Assembly: GCF_004216715.1 (NCBI RefSeq)
Contig: NZ_SGXG01000001.1
Location: forward strand, 4,324,501-4,388,500
From: Cecembia calidifontis
Lineage (GTDB): Bacteria; Bacteroidota; Bacteroidia; Cytophagales; Cyclobacteriaceae
Direction: 5' to 3'
Length of the DNA stretch: 64,000 bases
This document shows, piece by piece, positions 27,819-37,681 of this stretch; within the stretch, counting starts at the first letter, position 1, and the number at the start of each line of letters is the position of its first letter. The notes under the pieces were generated by a model that was given only the letters and a program-made list of their open reading frames with translations, was not told the DNA's origin and made no database searches. A program made the position numbers and the translations under genes.

Positions 27819-29279
27819 TCAATTATCCAATAGTTCGGTCAATATTTTTGTAGCCACTTTAGGGTCGGCTTTGCCTTGTGATTTTTTCATCACTTGCCCC
27901 ATAAACATCCCCATCAAACCTTTTTTCCCGGATTTGTACTCAGCTACTTTAGCAGGGTTTTCAGCCAAAACACTTTCTACAAATGGCTTAATGCTGTCCT
28001 CATCACTTTCTTGGATCAGGTTCTGGGCCTGGGCTATTTCTAAAGGTGTTTTTAACCTGTCTTCCAAAAGAATAGGATAAATTTTCTGGGAAGCAACGGA
28101 AAAACTCACCTTGCCCTGATCAACCAAGTCTATCAACTCTGCCAAACGTCTCGGTCCAATCGGGAAATCTGCAATGTGTAAGGTAAGTTCATTCAAATAG
28201 GATTTGACAGGCCCCATCATCCAGTTGGAAGCAGCCTTGTAATTGTTGGTCAAGCTGCAAAGCTCCTCAAAATACAAGGCAATCTCCTTACTGTCTGTCA
28301 AGACCCCAGCATCATATTCCGGCAAACCATATTCACGTACAAACTTATTGTAAAGTTGTCTTGGCAGTGCTGGCATGGATTCCTTGACACTGGACAGCCA
28401 TTCTTCGGAAATAATCACCGGACTAAGATCAGGTTCCGGGAAATACCTGTAGTCATTTAGGTCTTCCTTGGTCCTCATTCCGGAAGTAGTCCCTGTGGTA
28501 GCATCAAATGTCCTTGTTTCGGAAATAATCTCAACGCCTGCCTCAATCAGTTCTATCTGCCGCTCAAATTCATGCTCAATGGCCCTGGCCACATTGCGGA
28601 AGGAGTTCATATTTTTGACCTCTACCTTTTTACCGTACTCCTTGGCGCCTTTTAGCCTTACGGAAATATTGGCATCACAACGTAAAGACCCCTCTTCCAT
28701 ATTCCCATCGCAGATTTCCAGGTACCTGACCAGTTTTTTGATCTCCACCAAGTAAGCGTAAGCCTCGTCAGAAGAACGGATATCCGGTTCAGAAACGATT
28801 TCTATCAAAGGAACCCCTGCCCTGTTGAAATCCACCAAGGTATCCACCTCACCTGCCAGGTGCATGGATTTACCTGCATCTTCCTCCATATGAATTCTGG
28901 TCAGGGCAATGGATTTTTGAGAGCCATCCGGCAAGGTAATAGGTACCTCTCCACCTACGCAGATTGGCCCTTTGTCTTGGGTAATCTGATATCCCTTCGG
29001 AAGATCAGGGTAGAAATAGTTTTTTCGGGCAAAAATGTTGGTCCTGGTGATATTGGAGTTACAGGCCAAACCCATCTTCATGGCATATTCCACTGCCTTT
29101 CTGTTTACCTTGGGCAAGGTACCAGGATGGCCTAAAGTGATTACAGATACCTGCGTATTGGGAAGATTACCAAATTCTGTGGAGTCGGCAGCATACATTT
29201 TGCTCTGGGTAAGCAATTGGGCATGGACCTCAAGACCAACCACCAACTCGTATTTATTTTTAATTTCTGCAGAAAGCAT
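27819..29279 (-). CDS. gatB: Asp/Glu-tRNA amidotransferase subunit B
   Basis: Subunit of GatCAB, which converts Glu-tRNA(Gln) and/or Asp-tRNA(Asn) to the amide form with ammonia supplied by GatA. The start at 29279 is preferred to the frame start at 29348 because the family begins close to YELVVGLEVHAQL. Visible signatures include DYRYFPEPDLSPV, the cradle region with zinc/magnesium ligands, and the helical YqeY-like tail ending SQGKADPKVATKILTELL. 486 residues is normal. gatA and gatC are not in the window. It is followed directly by the tlpA-like gene, and alaS lies 76 bases upstream. Confidence 0.96.
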   Translation of the reverse strand: MLSAEIKNKYELVVGLEVHAQLLTQSKMYAADSTEFGNLPNTQVSVITLGHPGTLPKVNRKAVEYAMKMGLACNSNITRTNIFARKNYFYPDLPKGYQITQDKGPICVGGEVPITLPDGSQKSIALTRIHMEEDAGKSMHLAGEVDTLVDFNRAGVPLIEIVSEPDIRSSDEAYAYLVEIKKLVRYLEICDGNMEEGSLRCDANISVRLKGAKEYGKKVEVKNMNSFRNVARAIEHEFERQIELIEAGVEIISETRTFDATTGTTSGMRTKEDLNDYRYFPEPDLSPVIISEEWLSSVKESMPALPRQLYNKFVREYGLPEYDAGVLTDSKEIALYFEELCSLTNNYKAASNWMMGPVKSYLNELTLHIADFPIGPRRLAELIDLVDQGKVSFSVASQKIYPILLEDRLKTPLEIAQAQNLIQESDEDSIKPFVESVLAENPAKVAEYKSGKKGLMGMFMGQVMKKSQGKADPKVATKILTELLDN

Positions 29280-29355
29280 TGTGTTGATTTTTACTTCTTG
29301 GTTTCCAAAAATGGGTTCAAATTCAGGTAAAACCAAATTTGAACCCATTATTCTA

Positions 29356-31986
29356 TCATTTCCCGGAGAACATCGCCTTGGCTTTTTCTATCACCAAAGG
29401 CAATCCTTCAATATTTTTACCCCCGGCTGTTGCAAAGAAGGGCTGTCCCCCTCCCCCTCCTTGGATTTCTTTAGCCAGTTCCCTGACCAGGTTGCCGGCA
29501 TTCAAGCCTTTTGAACTTACCAGTTCTTCATTGATGACAACCGCAACCTGGGGCTTGCCCTCTATCTCCGCTGCAATCACGGCCAATACGTGACTGACTT
29601 CATTTTTAAGCTCAAAAGAAAGCTTCTTTAATGCATCAGCGGATGGCAATTTCACCTGTTCGATAATCAGATTGATCCCATCTACCGTTTTTACTTTTTG
29701 AAGCAACTCGGATTTCAAAGCAACTGCCTGCTGTAGGTGTAAGGCTTCTATTTCCTTTTTCAGTTCATTCCTCTCCTGAATCAAAGCCTCTACTGCCTTT
29801 TTAAGGTCCTTAGGGCTTTTCAACAATTCCTGGATTTCTTTTACGAGATCCAGGTGGCTTTGGATATATTCTTCAGCAGCTTTGGCGGTAATGGCCTCAA
29901 TTCTTCTCACTCCTGCTGAAATAGAACCCTCAGAAACTATCTTAAACAGACCGATATTCCCGGTAGCGGGCACGTGGGTACCCCCGCAAAGTTCAACCGA
30001 GAAGTTTATATCAAAAGTGATCACCCGAACGAAATCCCCGTATTTCTCACCAAACAGGGCAGTTGCCCCTTGTTTTTTGGCCTCTTCAATAGGAACATTT
30101 CTTTGCTCTCCCAAAGGAATATTTTCCCTGATCTTTGAATTTACGATACGTTCCACCCTTGCGATTTCCTCTTCACTCATCTTTGCGAAATGGGAAAAGT
30201 CAAAACGCAAAAGTTCATCATTGACAAAAGAACCTTTTTGCTGCACATGGTCACCCAATACCTCTTTTAAGGCCGCATGAAGCAAATGGGTGGCGCTGTG
30301 GTTGTTCATAGTCAACAGGCGCTTTTCTTCATTGACTTGGGCATGAAACACAGCCTGTGGATTGGCAGGGATTTGGTCCACGAAATGCACAATCAGGTCA
30401 TTTTCTTTTTTGGTATCCAATACCTGAATTCTTCCTTCGTCACTTTGAAGCCAACCCTGATCTCCAACCTGCCCACCGCTCTCCGCATAAAAAGGCGTCC
30501 TGTCCAAAACCAGCTGGAACCTGTCCCCTTTTTTATCCTTGATCTGCCTGTATTTGATGATCCTACTTTGGCTGCTGAGGTAATCATACCCTACAAACTC
30601 CACTCCTTCTTCTTCATTGACAATGACCCAGTCACCGGTTTCCTGCTCTGCAGCGGCTCTCGACCTGTTTTTCTGAACCTCCATTTCCCGGGCAAAACCT
30701 TTTTCATCTACCGAAAAGCCGTTTTCCCTCGCGATCAGGGAAGTCAGATCCAATGGAAAACCATAAGTATCGTACAACTCAAATGCAGTTTTTCCGTCAA
30801 TTACCTTTTCACCACTTTGGGTGAGATCGGCTTTGATCTGATCCAGTTTTTTGAGCCCATTATCCAAAGTTCTTAAGAAAGAAGCCTCTTCTTCCATGAT
30901 GACCTTGGCAATAAATTCCTGCTGGGCAGCTACTTCAGGGAAGATGTCCCCAAAATTTTTGGCCAAAAGGGGCAACAATTCATAGAGGAAGGGTTTGTGA
31001 AATCCCAAGAAAGTATAGCCATAACGAACAGCTCTCCTTAGAATCCTCCTGATTACATAACCGGCTTTGTTGTTGGAAGGAAGCTGACCGTCAGCAATGG
31101 TAAATGCTATGGCCCTGATATGGTCCACAATTACACGCATCGCAATATCAACCTTCTCATCTTCCCCATATTTTTTTCCCGATTTTTCTTCCACAGCCTG
31201 AATAAATGGCATGAAAACATCGGTATCGTAATTGGAAGATTTGTTCTGAATTGCCCTTACCAGCCTTTCAAAGCCCATCCCGGTGTCTACATGCTTGGCT
31301 GGAAGTTCTTTTAAGCTGCCATCTGCCAGGCGGTTATACTGCATAAAAACCAAGTTCCAGATCTCAATTACCTGGGGATGGTCATTGTTGACAAGATCAT
31401 ATCCACTTACCTTGCTACGCTCGGCATCGGACCTTAAATCGATATGGATTTCTGAGCAAGGCCCGCAAGGTCCCGTATCGCCCATTTCCCAGAAATTATC
31501 CTTTTTGCTTCCAAAAAGAATCCTGTCAGCCGGAACAATTTGGTTCCAGATTTCAAAAGCCTCCGTATCTTTTTCAAGTTGGTCTCCTGCATCTCCCCCA
31601 AAAACCGATACATAAAGTCTGTCTTTGGGCAGCTTGTATACCTCGGTCAGCAATTCCCAGGCCCATTCTATGGCTTCTTTCTTAAAATAGTCCCCAAAAG
31701 ACCAGTTGCCCAACATTTCAAACATGGTATGGTGGTAAGTGTCCACCCCTACTTCTTCCAGGTCATTGTGCTTCCCGGATACCCTCAGACATTTTTGGCT
31801 ATTGGCCACCCTGCTGAATTTTGGCGTTTCATTGCCCAGGAAATAATCCTTAAACTGATTCATCCCTGCATTGGTAAACATCAGGGTGGGATCGTTTTTG
31901 ACCACTATCGGAGAAGAAGGAACAAATTGATGTTGCTTTGATTGGAAAAACTCAATAAAAGTACTTCTGATTTTTTTTGCTTCCAT
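29356..31986 (-). CDS. alaS: Alanyl-tRNA synthetase
   Basis: Charges tRNA(Ala) with alanine; cytosolic class II synthetase. 876 residues with all parts in order. The catalytic core begins IRSTFIEFFQSKQHQFVPSS, with motif 2 in the KHNDLEEVGVDTYHHTMFEM area. The editing domain has zinc ligands in NNHSATHLLHAAL and ELCGGTHVPATG. The C-Ala domain ends with the glycine-rich GGGGGQPFFATAGG region. It is the first gene of the alaS-gatB-tlpA set and is divergent from the M23 peptidase gene. Confidence 0.98.
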   Translation of the reverse strand: MEAKKIRSTFIEFFQSKQHQFVPSSPIVVKNDPTLMFTNAGMNQFKDYFLGNETPKFSRVANSQKCLRVSGKHNDLEEVGVDTYHHTMFEMLGNWSFGDYFKKEAIEWAWELLTEVYKLPKDRLYVSVFGGDAGDQLEKDTEAFEIWNQIVPADRILFGSKKDNFWEMGDTGPCGPCSEIHIDLRSDAERSKVSGYDLVNNDHPQVIEIWNLVFMQYNRLADGSLKELPAKHVDTGMGFERLVRAIQNKSSNYDTDVFMPFIQAVEEKSGKKYGEDEKVDIAMRVIVDHIRAIAFTIADGQLPSNNKAGYVIRRILRRAVRYGYTFLGFHKPFLYELLPLLAKNFGDIFPEVAAQQEFIAKVIMEEEASFLRTLDNGLKKLDQIKADLTQSGEKVIDGKTAFELYDTYGFPLDLTSLIARENGFSVDEKGFAREMEVQKNRSRAAAEQETGDWVIVNEEEGVEFVGYDYLSSQSRIIKYRQIKDKKGDRFQLVLDRTPFYAESGGQVGDQGWLQSDEGRIQVLDTKKENDLIVHFVDQIPANPQAVFHAQVNEEKRLLTMNNHSATHLLHAALKEVLGDHVQQKGSFVNDELLRFDFSHFAKMSEEEIARVERIVNSKIRENIPLGEQRNVPIEEAKKQGATALFGEKYGDFVRVITFDINFSVELCGGTHVPATGNIGLFKIVSEGSISAGVRRIEAITAKAAEEYIQSHLDLVKEIQELLKSPKDLKKAVEALIQERNELKKEIEALHLQQAVALKSELLQKVKTVDGINLIIEQVKLPSADALKKLSFELKNEVSHVLAVIAAEIEGKPQVAVVINEELVSSKGLNAGNLVRELAKEIQGGGGGQPFFATAGGKNIEGLPLVIEKAKAMFSGK

Positions 31987-32026
31987 GTAAGCTTTTGAGA
32001 ATGTTCGGATTATTTAATTTAATTGC

Positions 32027-32034
32027 TATCTTTG
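32027..32034 (+). promoter_or_regulatory. Putative -7 element for the M23 peptidase gene
   Basis: TATCTTTG is an exact TAnnTTTG match, 73 bases before the ATG at 32108. The likely 5' leader contains a short stem (AGCCC/GGGCT) at about 32061-32075. No convincing -33 TTG is seen at standard spacing; TTCG near 32004 is the nearest. Confidence 0.4.
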
Positions 32035-32107
32035 CTGCTCTTCGAGAATTAATCACCCAAAGCCCGTTAAGGGCTACAAAATTAGAAGAATTACCCTTCA
32101 AATCGTA

Positions 32108-33085
32108 ATGAGTAGAATAAAATATTACTACGACCCCGAGACATGTAAATACGAAAGGTATGTGCGTAGCAAATGGGACATTGCACTGAATGCTTTAGGT
32201 TTTTTGTCTCTGTCCTCCATGTTGGCCATTGTTTTCATCCTGGTGTTCTACACGTATTTTGACAATCCCAAAGAATTGTTGCTCCAAAAGGAAAACAATG
32301 AGCTCAAGCTTTATTATGAGTTTTTGGAACAGGAAGTCGTCAAAATGAACCAAATGCTGGGAGATTTGCAGCAGAGAGATGACAACTTGTACCGGATAAT
32401 TTTCGAAAGTGAGCCCATCGCCCCTGAAATCCGACAGGCAGGTATTGGGGGTTCTGACAGGTACCGCGACATTAGGGAGAAAGGGCTTAATCAGGAAAAA
32501 ATGATCATTGCCCTTCACAGCAAAATAGATGCCTTGAAAAGGCAGTTGTATGTACAGTCCATCAGCTATGACGAGATTACTGAAATGGCCCTCAAAAAGG
32601 AAGAATATTGGGCCTCTATTCCTGCTATACAGCCGGTTTTGAATGAAAACCTCAATTTGTTGGCATCAGGATTCGGAATGAGATTGCACCCTATCCTAAA
32701 AGTAAGGAAAATGCATACCGGAGTAGATTTCACAGCCCCTAAAGGAACGCCGATATATGCAACCGGTGATGGCGTGGTCATCGAAGTTCAATCTGTTTTT
32801 GGGGGATATGGAAAATATGTGGAGATTGATCATGGTTTTGGCTTTGTAACCCGTTATGCCCACATGAATGATTTCAATGTCAAAAAAGGGCAAAAAGTCA
32901 AAAGGGGAGATCAGATTGGAACCGTCGGCAACACAGGTTCTTCTACCGCTCCCCATGTTCATTATGAGGTATTAAAAGACGGCAAATATGTCAATCCTGT
33001 GAATTATTTCTTCAAGGACCTTACCCCTGAAGAATACGATTTGATCTTGGAATTGGCTTCTAAGGAAAACCAGTCGCTTTCCTAA
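32108..33085 (+). CDS. M23-family peptidoglycan endopeptidase with N-terminal membrane anchor
   Basis: 325 residues. A cytoplasmic basic start, one membrane helix (about 24-51), a coiled-coil periplasmic stalk (about 55-160), and a LytM/M23 domain (about 190-300). The zinc ligands are present: H and D in MHTGVDF and the HVH pair in TAPHVHYEV, with a further conserved His in RYAHMNDF. Such proteins cut peptide cross-links or activate amidases during growth and division. 978-bp gene in its own transcription unit, with a -7 element upstream and a UUCG-loop terminator 37 bases downstream. Confidence 0.94.
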   Translation: MSRIKYYYDPETCKYERYVRSKWDIALNALGFLSLSSMLAIVFILVFYTYFDNPKELLLQKENNELKLYYEFLEQEVVKMNQMLGDLQQRDDNLYRIIFESEPIAPEIRQAGIGGSDRYRDIREKGLNQEKMIIALHSKIDALKRQLYVQSISYDEITEMALKKEEYWASIPAIQPVLNENLNLLASGFGMRLHPILKVRKMHTGVDFTAPKGTPIYATGDGVVIEVQSVFGGYGKYVEIDHGFGFVTRYAHMNDFNVKKGQKVKRGDQIGTVGNTGSSTAPHVHYEVLKDGKYVNPVNYFFKDLTPEEYDLILELASKENQSLS

Positions 33086-33121
33086 GCGTTGGAAGGATAA
33101 ACATTTGACAATATAATAATG

Positions 33122-33148
33122 GCCTTGTCTTCGGACAGGGCTTTTTTT
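33122..33148 (+). terminator. Intrinsic terminator with UUCG tetraloop after the M23 gene
   Basis: GCCTTGTC (33122-33129), loop TTCG, GACAGGGC (33134-33141), then seven T residues. One G-T wobble in an 8-bp stem. A textbook rho-independent terminator. Confidence 0.9.
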
Positions 33149-33152
33149 GTTA

Positions 33153-33174
33153 TCCCGCGGCTACACCGCGGGAA
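33153..33174. repeat. CCCGCGG...CCGCGGG short palindrome
   Basis: TCCCGCGG and CCGCGGGA form a perfect stem around CTACA. Similar small palindromes occur at about 19867-19893 and 60143-60165, each in an intergenic spot at the edge of a gene cluster. Confidence 0.5.
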
Positions 33175-33191
33175 CAATTATGGCTGAGTCC

Positions 33192-33407
33192 CCTTTGTTT
33201 CAAGTCTTCGGACCTGCCCGAGGCAGACGGCCTTGGACCTCATTACCCTTTGGTTCAAGTCTTCTGACTTGGACCTCTTTATTATAATCAAAGACTGTAA
33301 ATTCAACTCCAATCGGAGTTGGAAGAGGCGGGAGATCCGGATTCAACCTTCCCCGGGTGGCAACCCGGGGCAAATAACCTTCGGTATTGGACGCTAACCG
33401 CGTCCTA
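33192..33407. repeat. R3 intergenic repeat, copy 1
   Basis: Shares most of its length with 50477-50657. It carries several small hairpins in a fixed order: AACTCCaatcGGAGTT, CCCCGGGT-ggca-ACCCGGGG, and GGACGC-taac-cGCGTCC. Copy 1 contains an extra internal duplication of the TTCAAGTCTTC segment. No coding potential seen. Confidence 0.75.
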
Positions 33408-33418
33408 CCTTCCCTCGT

Positions 33419-33997
33419 GCTGATCGGGATTTGTAATCCCGATCCGTGATACCCAAGATTTATAATCCAATTTTAACCGCAATGGTCACAAGGAATTCCC
33501 CAAGGGGCGCAAAAACCATCCAAATCCGCGTCTACAGCGTTCTAAAAAGATCCGGGTTTCTTATCGTCAGCGAGGGACGATTCATTTATTCCGAAGAATA
33601 GTGCGCCGACTCGGGGGACGGGCTGGGAACCATTTGCCCGGGGTTAAAACCCCAGGCTACCACTAGTCAGGCCCTACAGGCCCTTTTCTTAAAATCAACG
33701 ATTACACGTTCACTTTTCTTCGTGAAAATCCTCAAGCCTCGCGCCTGATTTCATTTCCCATGCATCTATGATAACAGAAATAGACCAAAATCCCTAACAA
33801 TATTAAATCAAGTTAATTAGTGTAATTCGGTAAATTCCTGCCTTCGGCAGGCAGGCGTGGATGCCCTATTCCCAAATCTCACTTTCGAAATCCGACTTTT
33901 TCTATTCTTCATTCTAAACTATCCCTACAACCCGAAAACAACGACAACCTGACAACAACGGCAACAACTCCTAATTCTAAATTCAACATTCTTCACT
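33419..33997. repeat. R1 intergenic repeat, copy A (about 580 bp)
   Basis: Starts with the hairpin GATCGGGATT-tgt-AATCCCGATC. It passes through the core at 33563-33690 (stems ATCGTC/GACGAT, CCCGGGG/CCCC, GGCC/GGCC), then the AT-rich middle and a CCTGCC-ttc-GGCAGG hairpin. It ends in a degenerate pyrimidine tract whose last bases supply the stop codon of the sensor gene at 33993. About 97% identical by eye to copy B at 38245. Confidence 0.85.
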
Positions 33998-35002
33998 CCT
34001 CTTTTTCCAACCCAAATTTTCCCTTAAGATGAATTCTCTCTGTCTTCTCCGATACCTGCCGAATCACCTTATCCAATTCTTGGGCCGAACTAAAAATAAA
34101 TTCAAATAATTCTTCAAAATTTTCTATACTTTGTTGAGGATCATGAATCCTTTCTATCTTAAGCATATTTACCAAGCCCAGCAGCCTGGCCAAAGGCGCC
34201 CTTACTACATGTGACTGCATCCATGCTATTTCTTTAAGCCTTGCATTCTGTACTTCAATGGCTTCAATATATTGATTTCTAAGGGTAACATCGACAGCGA
34301 GAACCAATACCCCCTTTAATCCATTGTATTCAATTCTATTTGAGCTGATTTCGACTTCAATTAAATCACCATTTTTCTTTAGATGGTGGAAAATACCTGA
34401 AAATAACAGCCCTCCCATTTCTTTTTTCACATTTACCTTTTCCTCCAATAATGAAATATCCTTATTAGGTCTAATATCTTTTATTGTCATGCTCAAAAAC
34501 TCCTCTTTGGAATATCCATAACTAGAAATGGCAGCTTGATTAACATCCAAAAACCTTAAAGTCTCCAAATCATACACCCACATGGGCAAAGGACTCAATT
34601 CGAAAAGGTCCCTATACCTTTTTTCAGAATCCTCCAAGCGAAGGATTGCTTCTTGCAACTCATTAGCCCTTTGATCAAGACTTTGGGAAAGTTTAATCAA
34701 TTGTAGCTCCCTTTCTTTCAAAATCGATATATCCTGGATTGCACCGAAAAACCTCTTAGGAAGCCCATCCTTGGTCCTTAGGAGAATTCCTTTATCCAGC
34801 ACATGGGCAAATTCTCCTGTTTCTTTTAAAAAACGGAATTCCTGACTCCATAGATAATCTTTCCCCCTAAGGAATTTTTTAAAATTATTTAGCACCCGCT
34901 CTTTATCATCTGGATGGATCAGATCCTCGAATAGCTTTTGGCTCTTGTTGAAAAAAGAAAAAGAGTATCCGAAAAGCTTCACAAAATTATTTGATCTATA
35001 TA
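33993..35002 (-). pseudogene. C-terminal half of a CHASE-PAS sensor gene split by an IS1380-family element
   Basis: The frame ending at 33993 encodes the rest of PAS1 (from LFGYSFSFFNKSQKLFEDL), a second PAS domain (SEKRYRDLFELSPLPMWVYD), and a HisKA-like helix pair with the candidate phospho-His in MQSHVVRAPLARLLGL. The protein then stops without any HATPase_c domain, so even the intact gene would not have been an ordinary histidine kinase. Joining this half to the half at 36667-37681, with one copy of the 6-bp target duplication removed, restores a single open frame through the insertion site. An ATG at 34982 could start a truncated product. Confidence 0.88.
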
Positions 35003-35235
35003 CCTAAAATCCGCAGGATTTTAGTTTGGAGATTTGAATCTGCTTGTTTGTGTTCATTTTTGGTCTAGTTCGGGAATTTCTTCCCTTTGATTGAAGAGTG
35101 TTCATAGTTTTGAGACAATGGATTTTAGGTTTGAGGATAAAATGGACGGTTTTTTTCCTCAATTTTAATGGAAAAGGCATACCTCTTCCCTGTAAATCTT
35201 TATTTTTTGAGCTCCTGAGGGGTTTTTATCTGAAT

Positions 35236-36543
35236 TTAGTTCAAAATCGGCTTGTAATCCTTACTCGTGAACAGTTTGAGCACTTCTCTTCTTCCCGTTC
35301 TTATCCACTTGGCTGAAACAGTGATAAATCTGAAGATAAACTTCTTGAGCCTGTCGGTAGGCTTAAGCCAATCAACTTTTCTGGAATACTCTCCAATGAT
35401 ATAGGTGTAAAAATTGGCATACATAGCCGTCATAAGCATAAAGGAGGTATTCTCTGCAAGGAACGAACAGGGCAACTTAGACCAGCCAAAGTCATTGTTG
35501 AGTACATCAAACAAGCGTTCGCTTGCACCCCGGGCGTTATAAAACCTTACAACAGCTTCATTGGACGATGTATGTTCATTGGTCAGAATAGCCCTGTAAG
35601 TAAATGCATCTCCACTAAACACATCTGCCTGCCCGTCTTTACGCCTGATTCTGGTAATGACCAGCCTGTAAGACCTGTCTTTACCGAAAGGTTTGTAGTC
35701 GGATAGGTCAGTAACTTCCATTTCCTGTACACCCAAACGTATTTTCTGCCACTTCTCAGGGGCTATACTTCCAAGGATATTATCCAGTTTGGCACATCTG
35801 TTTGCCCGTATATAAAAGCTTTCGGTATGTGCTTCCAGTGTGCGGAGAACTTCTTCCTGATAGGATGCTGAATCGGCTCTGAACCTTCCGATACGGATAT
35901 TTTCATTGGTAAGCTGCCCAAACATGCGTGTAAGTGTATCAGCCTGCAAATATTTGGCCTGACTGTTGCCATTTCTGCCCTCTACGTACACAGGAATGGC
36001 CTGTGAAAATTCAGGATGTGCTATGGAAGCTACACCTGGCTGATATCCATAGACGTGTTTATATGTCTTTTTTGAATCGTACTTTTCAGTTGGAATGACG
36101 GTGTTGTCATAATCGAGGTCGTAAGCAACACCTGACTTGAGTAATCCGGTCTTACAAGCTGATTTTAACAACAAGCTGTTGAGTTTTCCATTGATATTAA
36201 ATTCATGGCTTACTCCACTGGACGGATTTATAAAGAGTTCTGTATCAACAGCAAGCTCTTTGATACCTCTCAGAATTGTATCGGCACTGCATACTGAAAA
36301 TGAAGGGACCTGTTCAAGTGCGTCTCTCAAGTGAACATTGATATCTTCAGTACAGTCGCCACCATTAAAGAAAATAGCCATATGATTGGCGAAAATGTCA
36401 CTGTATGAAAACCCTCCCCTTAAGGCTCTAACCCCCAATTGATTATCAATGAGTTCTGGGAGACCAGAATTTTTGAAAGAGTTAAAAACAAAATTAAAAC
36501 CTCCGAAAGGTGTGATTTTTTCTGTCGAATTCGTAATTTTCAT
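35236..36543 (-). CDS. IS1380-family transposase
   Basis: 435 residues. The N-terminal pattern PFGGFNFVFNSFKNSGLPELID and the catalytic-region motif AYDLDYDNTVIPTEKYDSKK are typical of the IS1380 family. The second acidic region RIGRFRADSASYQEEVL and the late SERLFDVLNNDFGW block (with the Glu) complete the DDE set. The frame is intact. The transposase is encoded away from the right end, with a long hairpin between. Confidence 0.92.
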   Translation of the reverse strand: MKITNSTEKITPFGGFNFVFNSFKNSGLPELIDNQLGVRALRGGFSYSDIFANHMAIFFNGGDCTEDINVHLRDALEQVPSFSVCSADTILRGIKELAVDTELFINPSSGVSHEFNINGKLNSLLLKSACKTGLLKSGVAYDLDYDNTVIPTEKYDSKKTYKHVYGYQPGVASIAHPEFSQAIPVYVEGRNGNSQAKYLQADTLTRMFGQLTNENIRIGRFRADSASYQEEVLRTLEAHTESFYIRANRCAKLDNILGSIAPEKWQKIRLGVQEMEVTDLSDYKPFGKDRSYRLVITRIRRKDGQADVFSGDAFTYRAILTNEHTSSNEAVVRFYNARGASERLFDVLNNDFGWSKLPCSFLAENTSFMLMTAMYANFYTYIIGEYSRKVDWLKPTDRLKKFIFRFITVSAKWIRTGRREVLKLFTSKDYKPILN

Positions 36544-36592
36544 ACCGCTTATCTAGTTTGAGTGGTATCATCTAAATAAGTGAAAAAAAACG

Positions 36593-36637
36593 AGCCGGAA
36601 AAGCCTGAATTGAATAAATTCAGCCACTTTTTCGGCT
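36593..36637 (-). terminator. Hairpin plus T-tract between the right IR and the IS1380 transposase start
   Basis: AGCCGGAAAAG (36593-36603) pairs with CTTTTTCGGCT (36627-36637), with an inner CTGAATT/AATTCAG stem. On the minus strand the hairpin is followed by CG and eight T residues. It would stop transcription arriving from the interrupted sensor gene. Confidence 0.7.
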
Positions 36638-36666
36638 TTTTTTAAATCCGCCCTGCGGATTTAAGG

Positions 36667-37681
36667 TATATATCTTATCGTTTATTAAATCCCATTCCCA
36701 AATCGCATCAGATGTTGCTTTACTTGCCATTCTGAACCTCCTGACAATTATTCTCAATGCCCTGGACTTTTTTGAAACCTCTTTTTCCAAAATGGAAGGC
36801 AACTTGGCTAAAAAATATACTGCAATTCCGAAAAGTATTGAAAAAAATGACATGGATAGGAAAGGAGGCAGCATCTGAAAAACAGCATTAGATTTCTTTA
36901 GTTGAACTGTAAGAATCCAATTTCCTTGTTTTATTGTTTTAACAGTTTTAAACCCTTCATACCCTTCTTGTAGCGGTAAAAAAAATTCCTCAACATGAGT
37001 TACGGGGTTTATTTTTGAAAATTGCACATAATATTTGCTTTCTACTGGATCGTATTCCAACATATCAAAAAACGTTTCCAATCTGAAAATTACCACAGAA
37101 AAAGCAAAAAATTTTCCCTCTTTAAAAATCGGCAATCTCCCAACTATTCCCATCCCCCCTTGTTTGAGTTCATAGGGTCCTGAAAAAAAAATTTCTCCTT
37201 TCTCAATAGCCCAATAGGCCTCTATATACCTATGGGTAACTGTATCGTTAAAAATATCAAAACCAATTGCAGCTTTATTTTCTTCCAAAGGATACACGTA
37301 TTTTATAACTCCCTCCTCATTCCATTGAATTGCATCAATTAAGGGAAACTTCCTCAAAACTTCTTGGCCTACACCATCAAACTCCTTTTCAAAATCTACC
37401 CTTTCATAAAGAAAAGTCAAAACAGTTGCAGCAGAATAAGCCTCCTGAAGAATAATATTGATTTTTTCCTCAATCAACGAAGAATATGACAACACCTCAT
37501 CTTTTTCCTGGTCTTTGAGAATCTGATAATCTTTTAAGGTTATCAATTGACTCAAAATAAAAGCTAAAAGAAAACCTAAAAAACCGCTGAGAAGCGGAAA
37601 TTTATAAAAAAAACCGAAATATTTGTAAGATTTGATTTCTTCCATTAGTTCTATTTTATGACTTTCAAATGGAATCATCAA
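36667..37681 (-). pseudogene. N-terminal half of the CHASE-PAS sensor gene
   Basis: A membrane helix (about 28-50) is followed by a periplasmic CHASE-like domain (about 60-270, with FPLIDAIQWNEEGVIKYVYP and NDTVTHRYIEAYWAIEKGEIF). A second membrane helix lies at about 273-295, then a linker helix and the start of PAS1 (RMASKATSDAIWEWDLINDKIY), where the frame runs into the IS. The residues after IY in the present frame come from the IS end. Several Met codons near 37681 make the start uncertain. The intact sensor would have had about 690 residues. Confidence 0.88.

Larger units (their letters stand above)
35003..36666 (-). mobile_element. IS1380-family insertion sequence interrupting a sensor gene
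   Basis: The ends are CCTAAAATCCGCAGG at 35003 and the inverted CCTGCGGATTTAAGG ending at 36666. A direct TATATA flanks both sides (34997-35002 and 36667-36672). Element length 1,664 bp with one transposase on the minus strand, the same orientation as the broken gene. The choice of a 6-bp rather than a 4-bp duplication is supported because only the 6-bp version restores the reading frame of the target gene. Confidence 0.9.

Noticed and set aside
33419..33997. R1 as a conserved structured RNA gene
   Set aside because: Stem substitutions between copies are mostly not compensated, and no consistent promoter or terminator was seen. Kept as a DNA repeat; RNA function not excluded.
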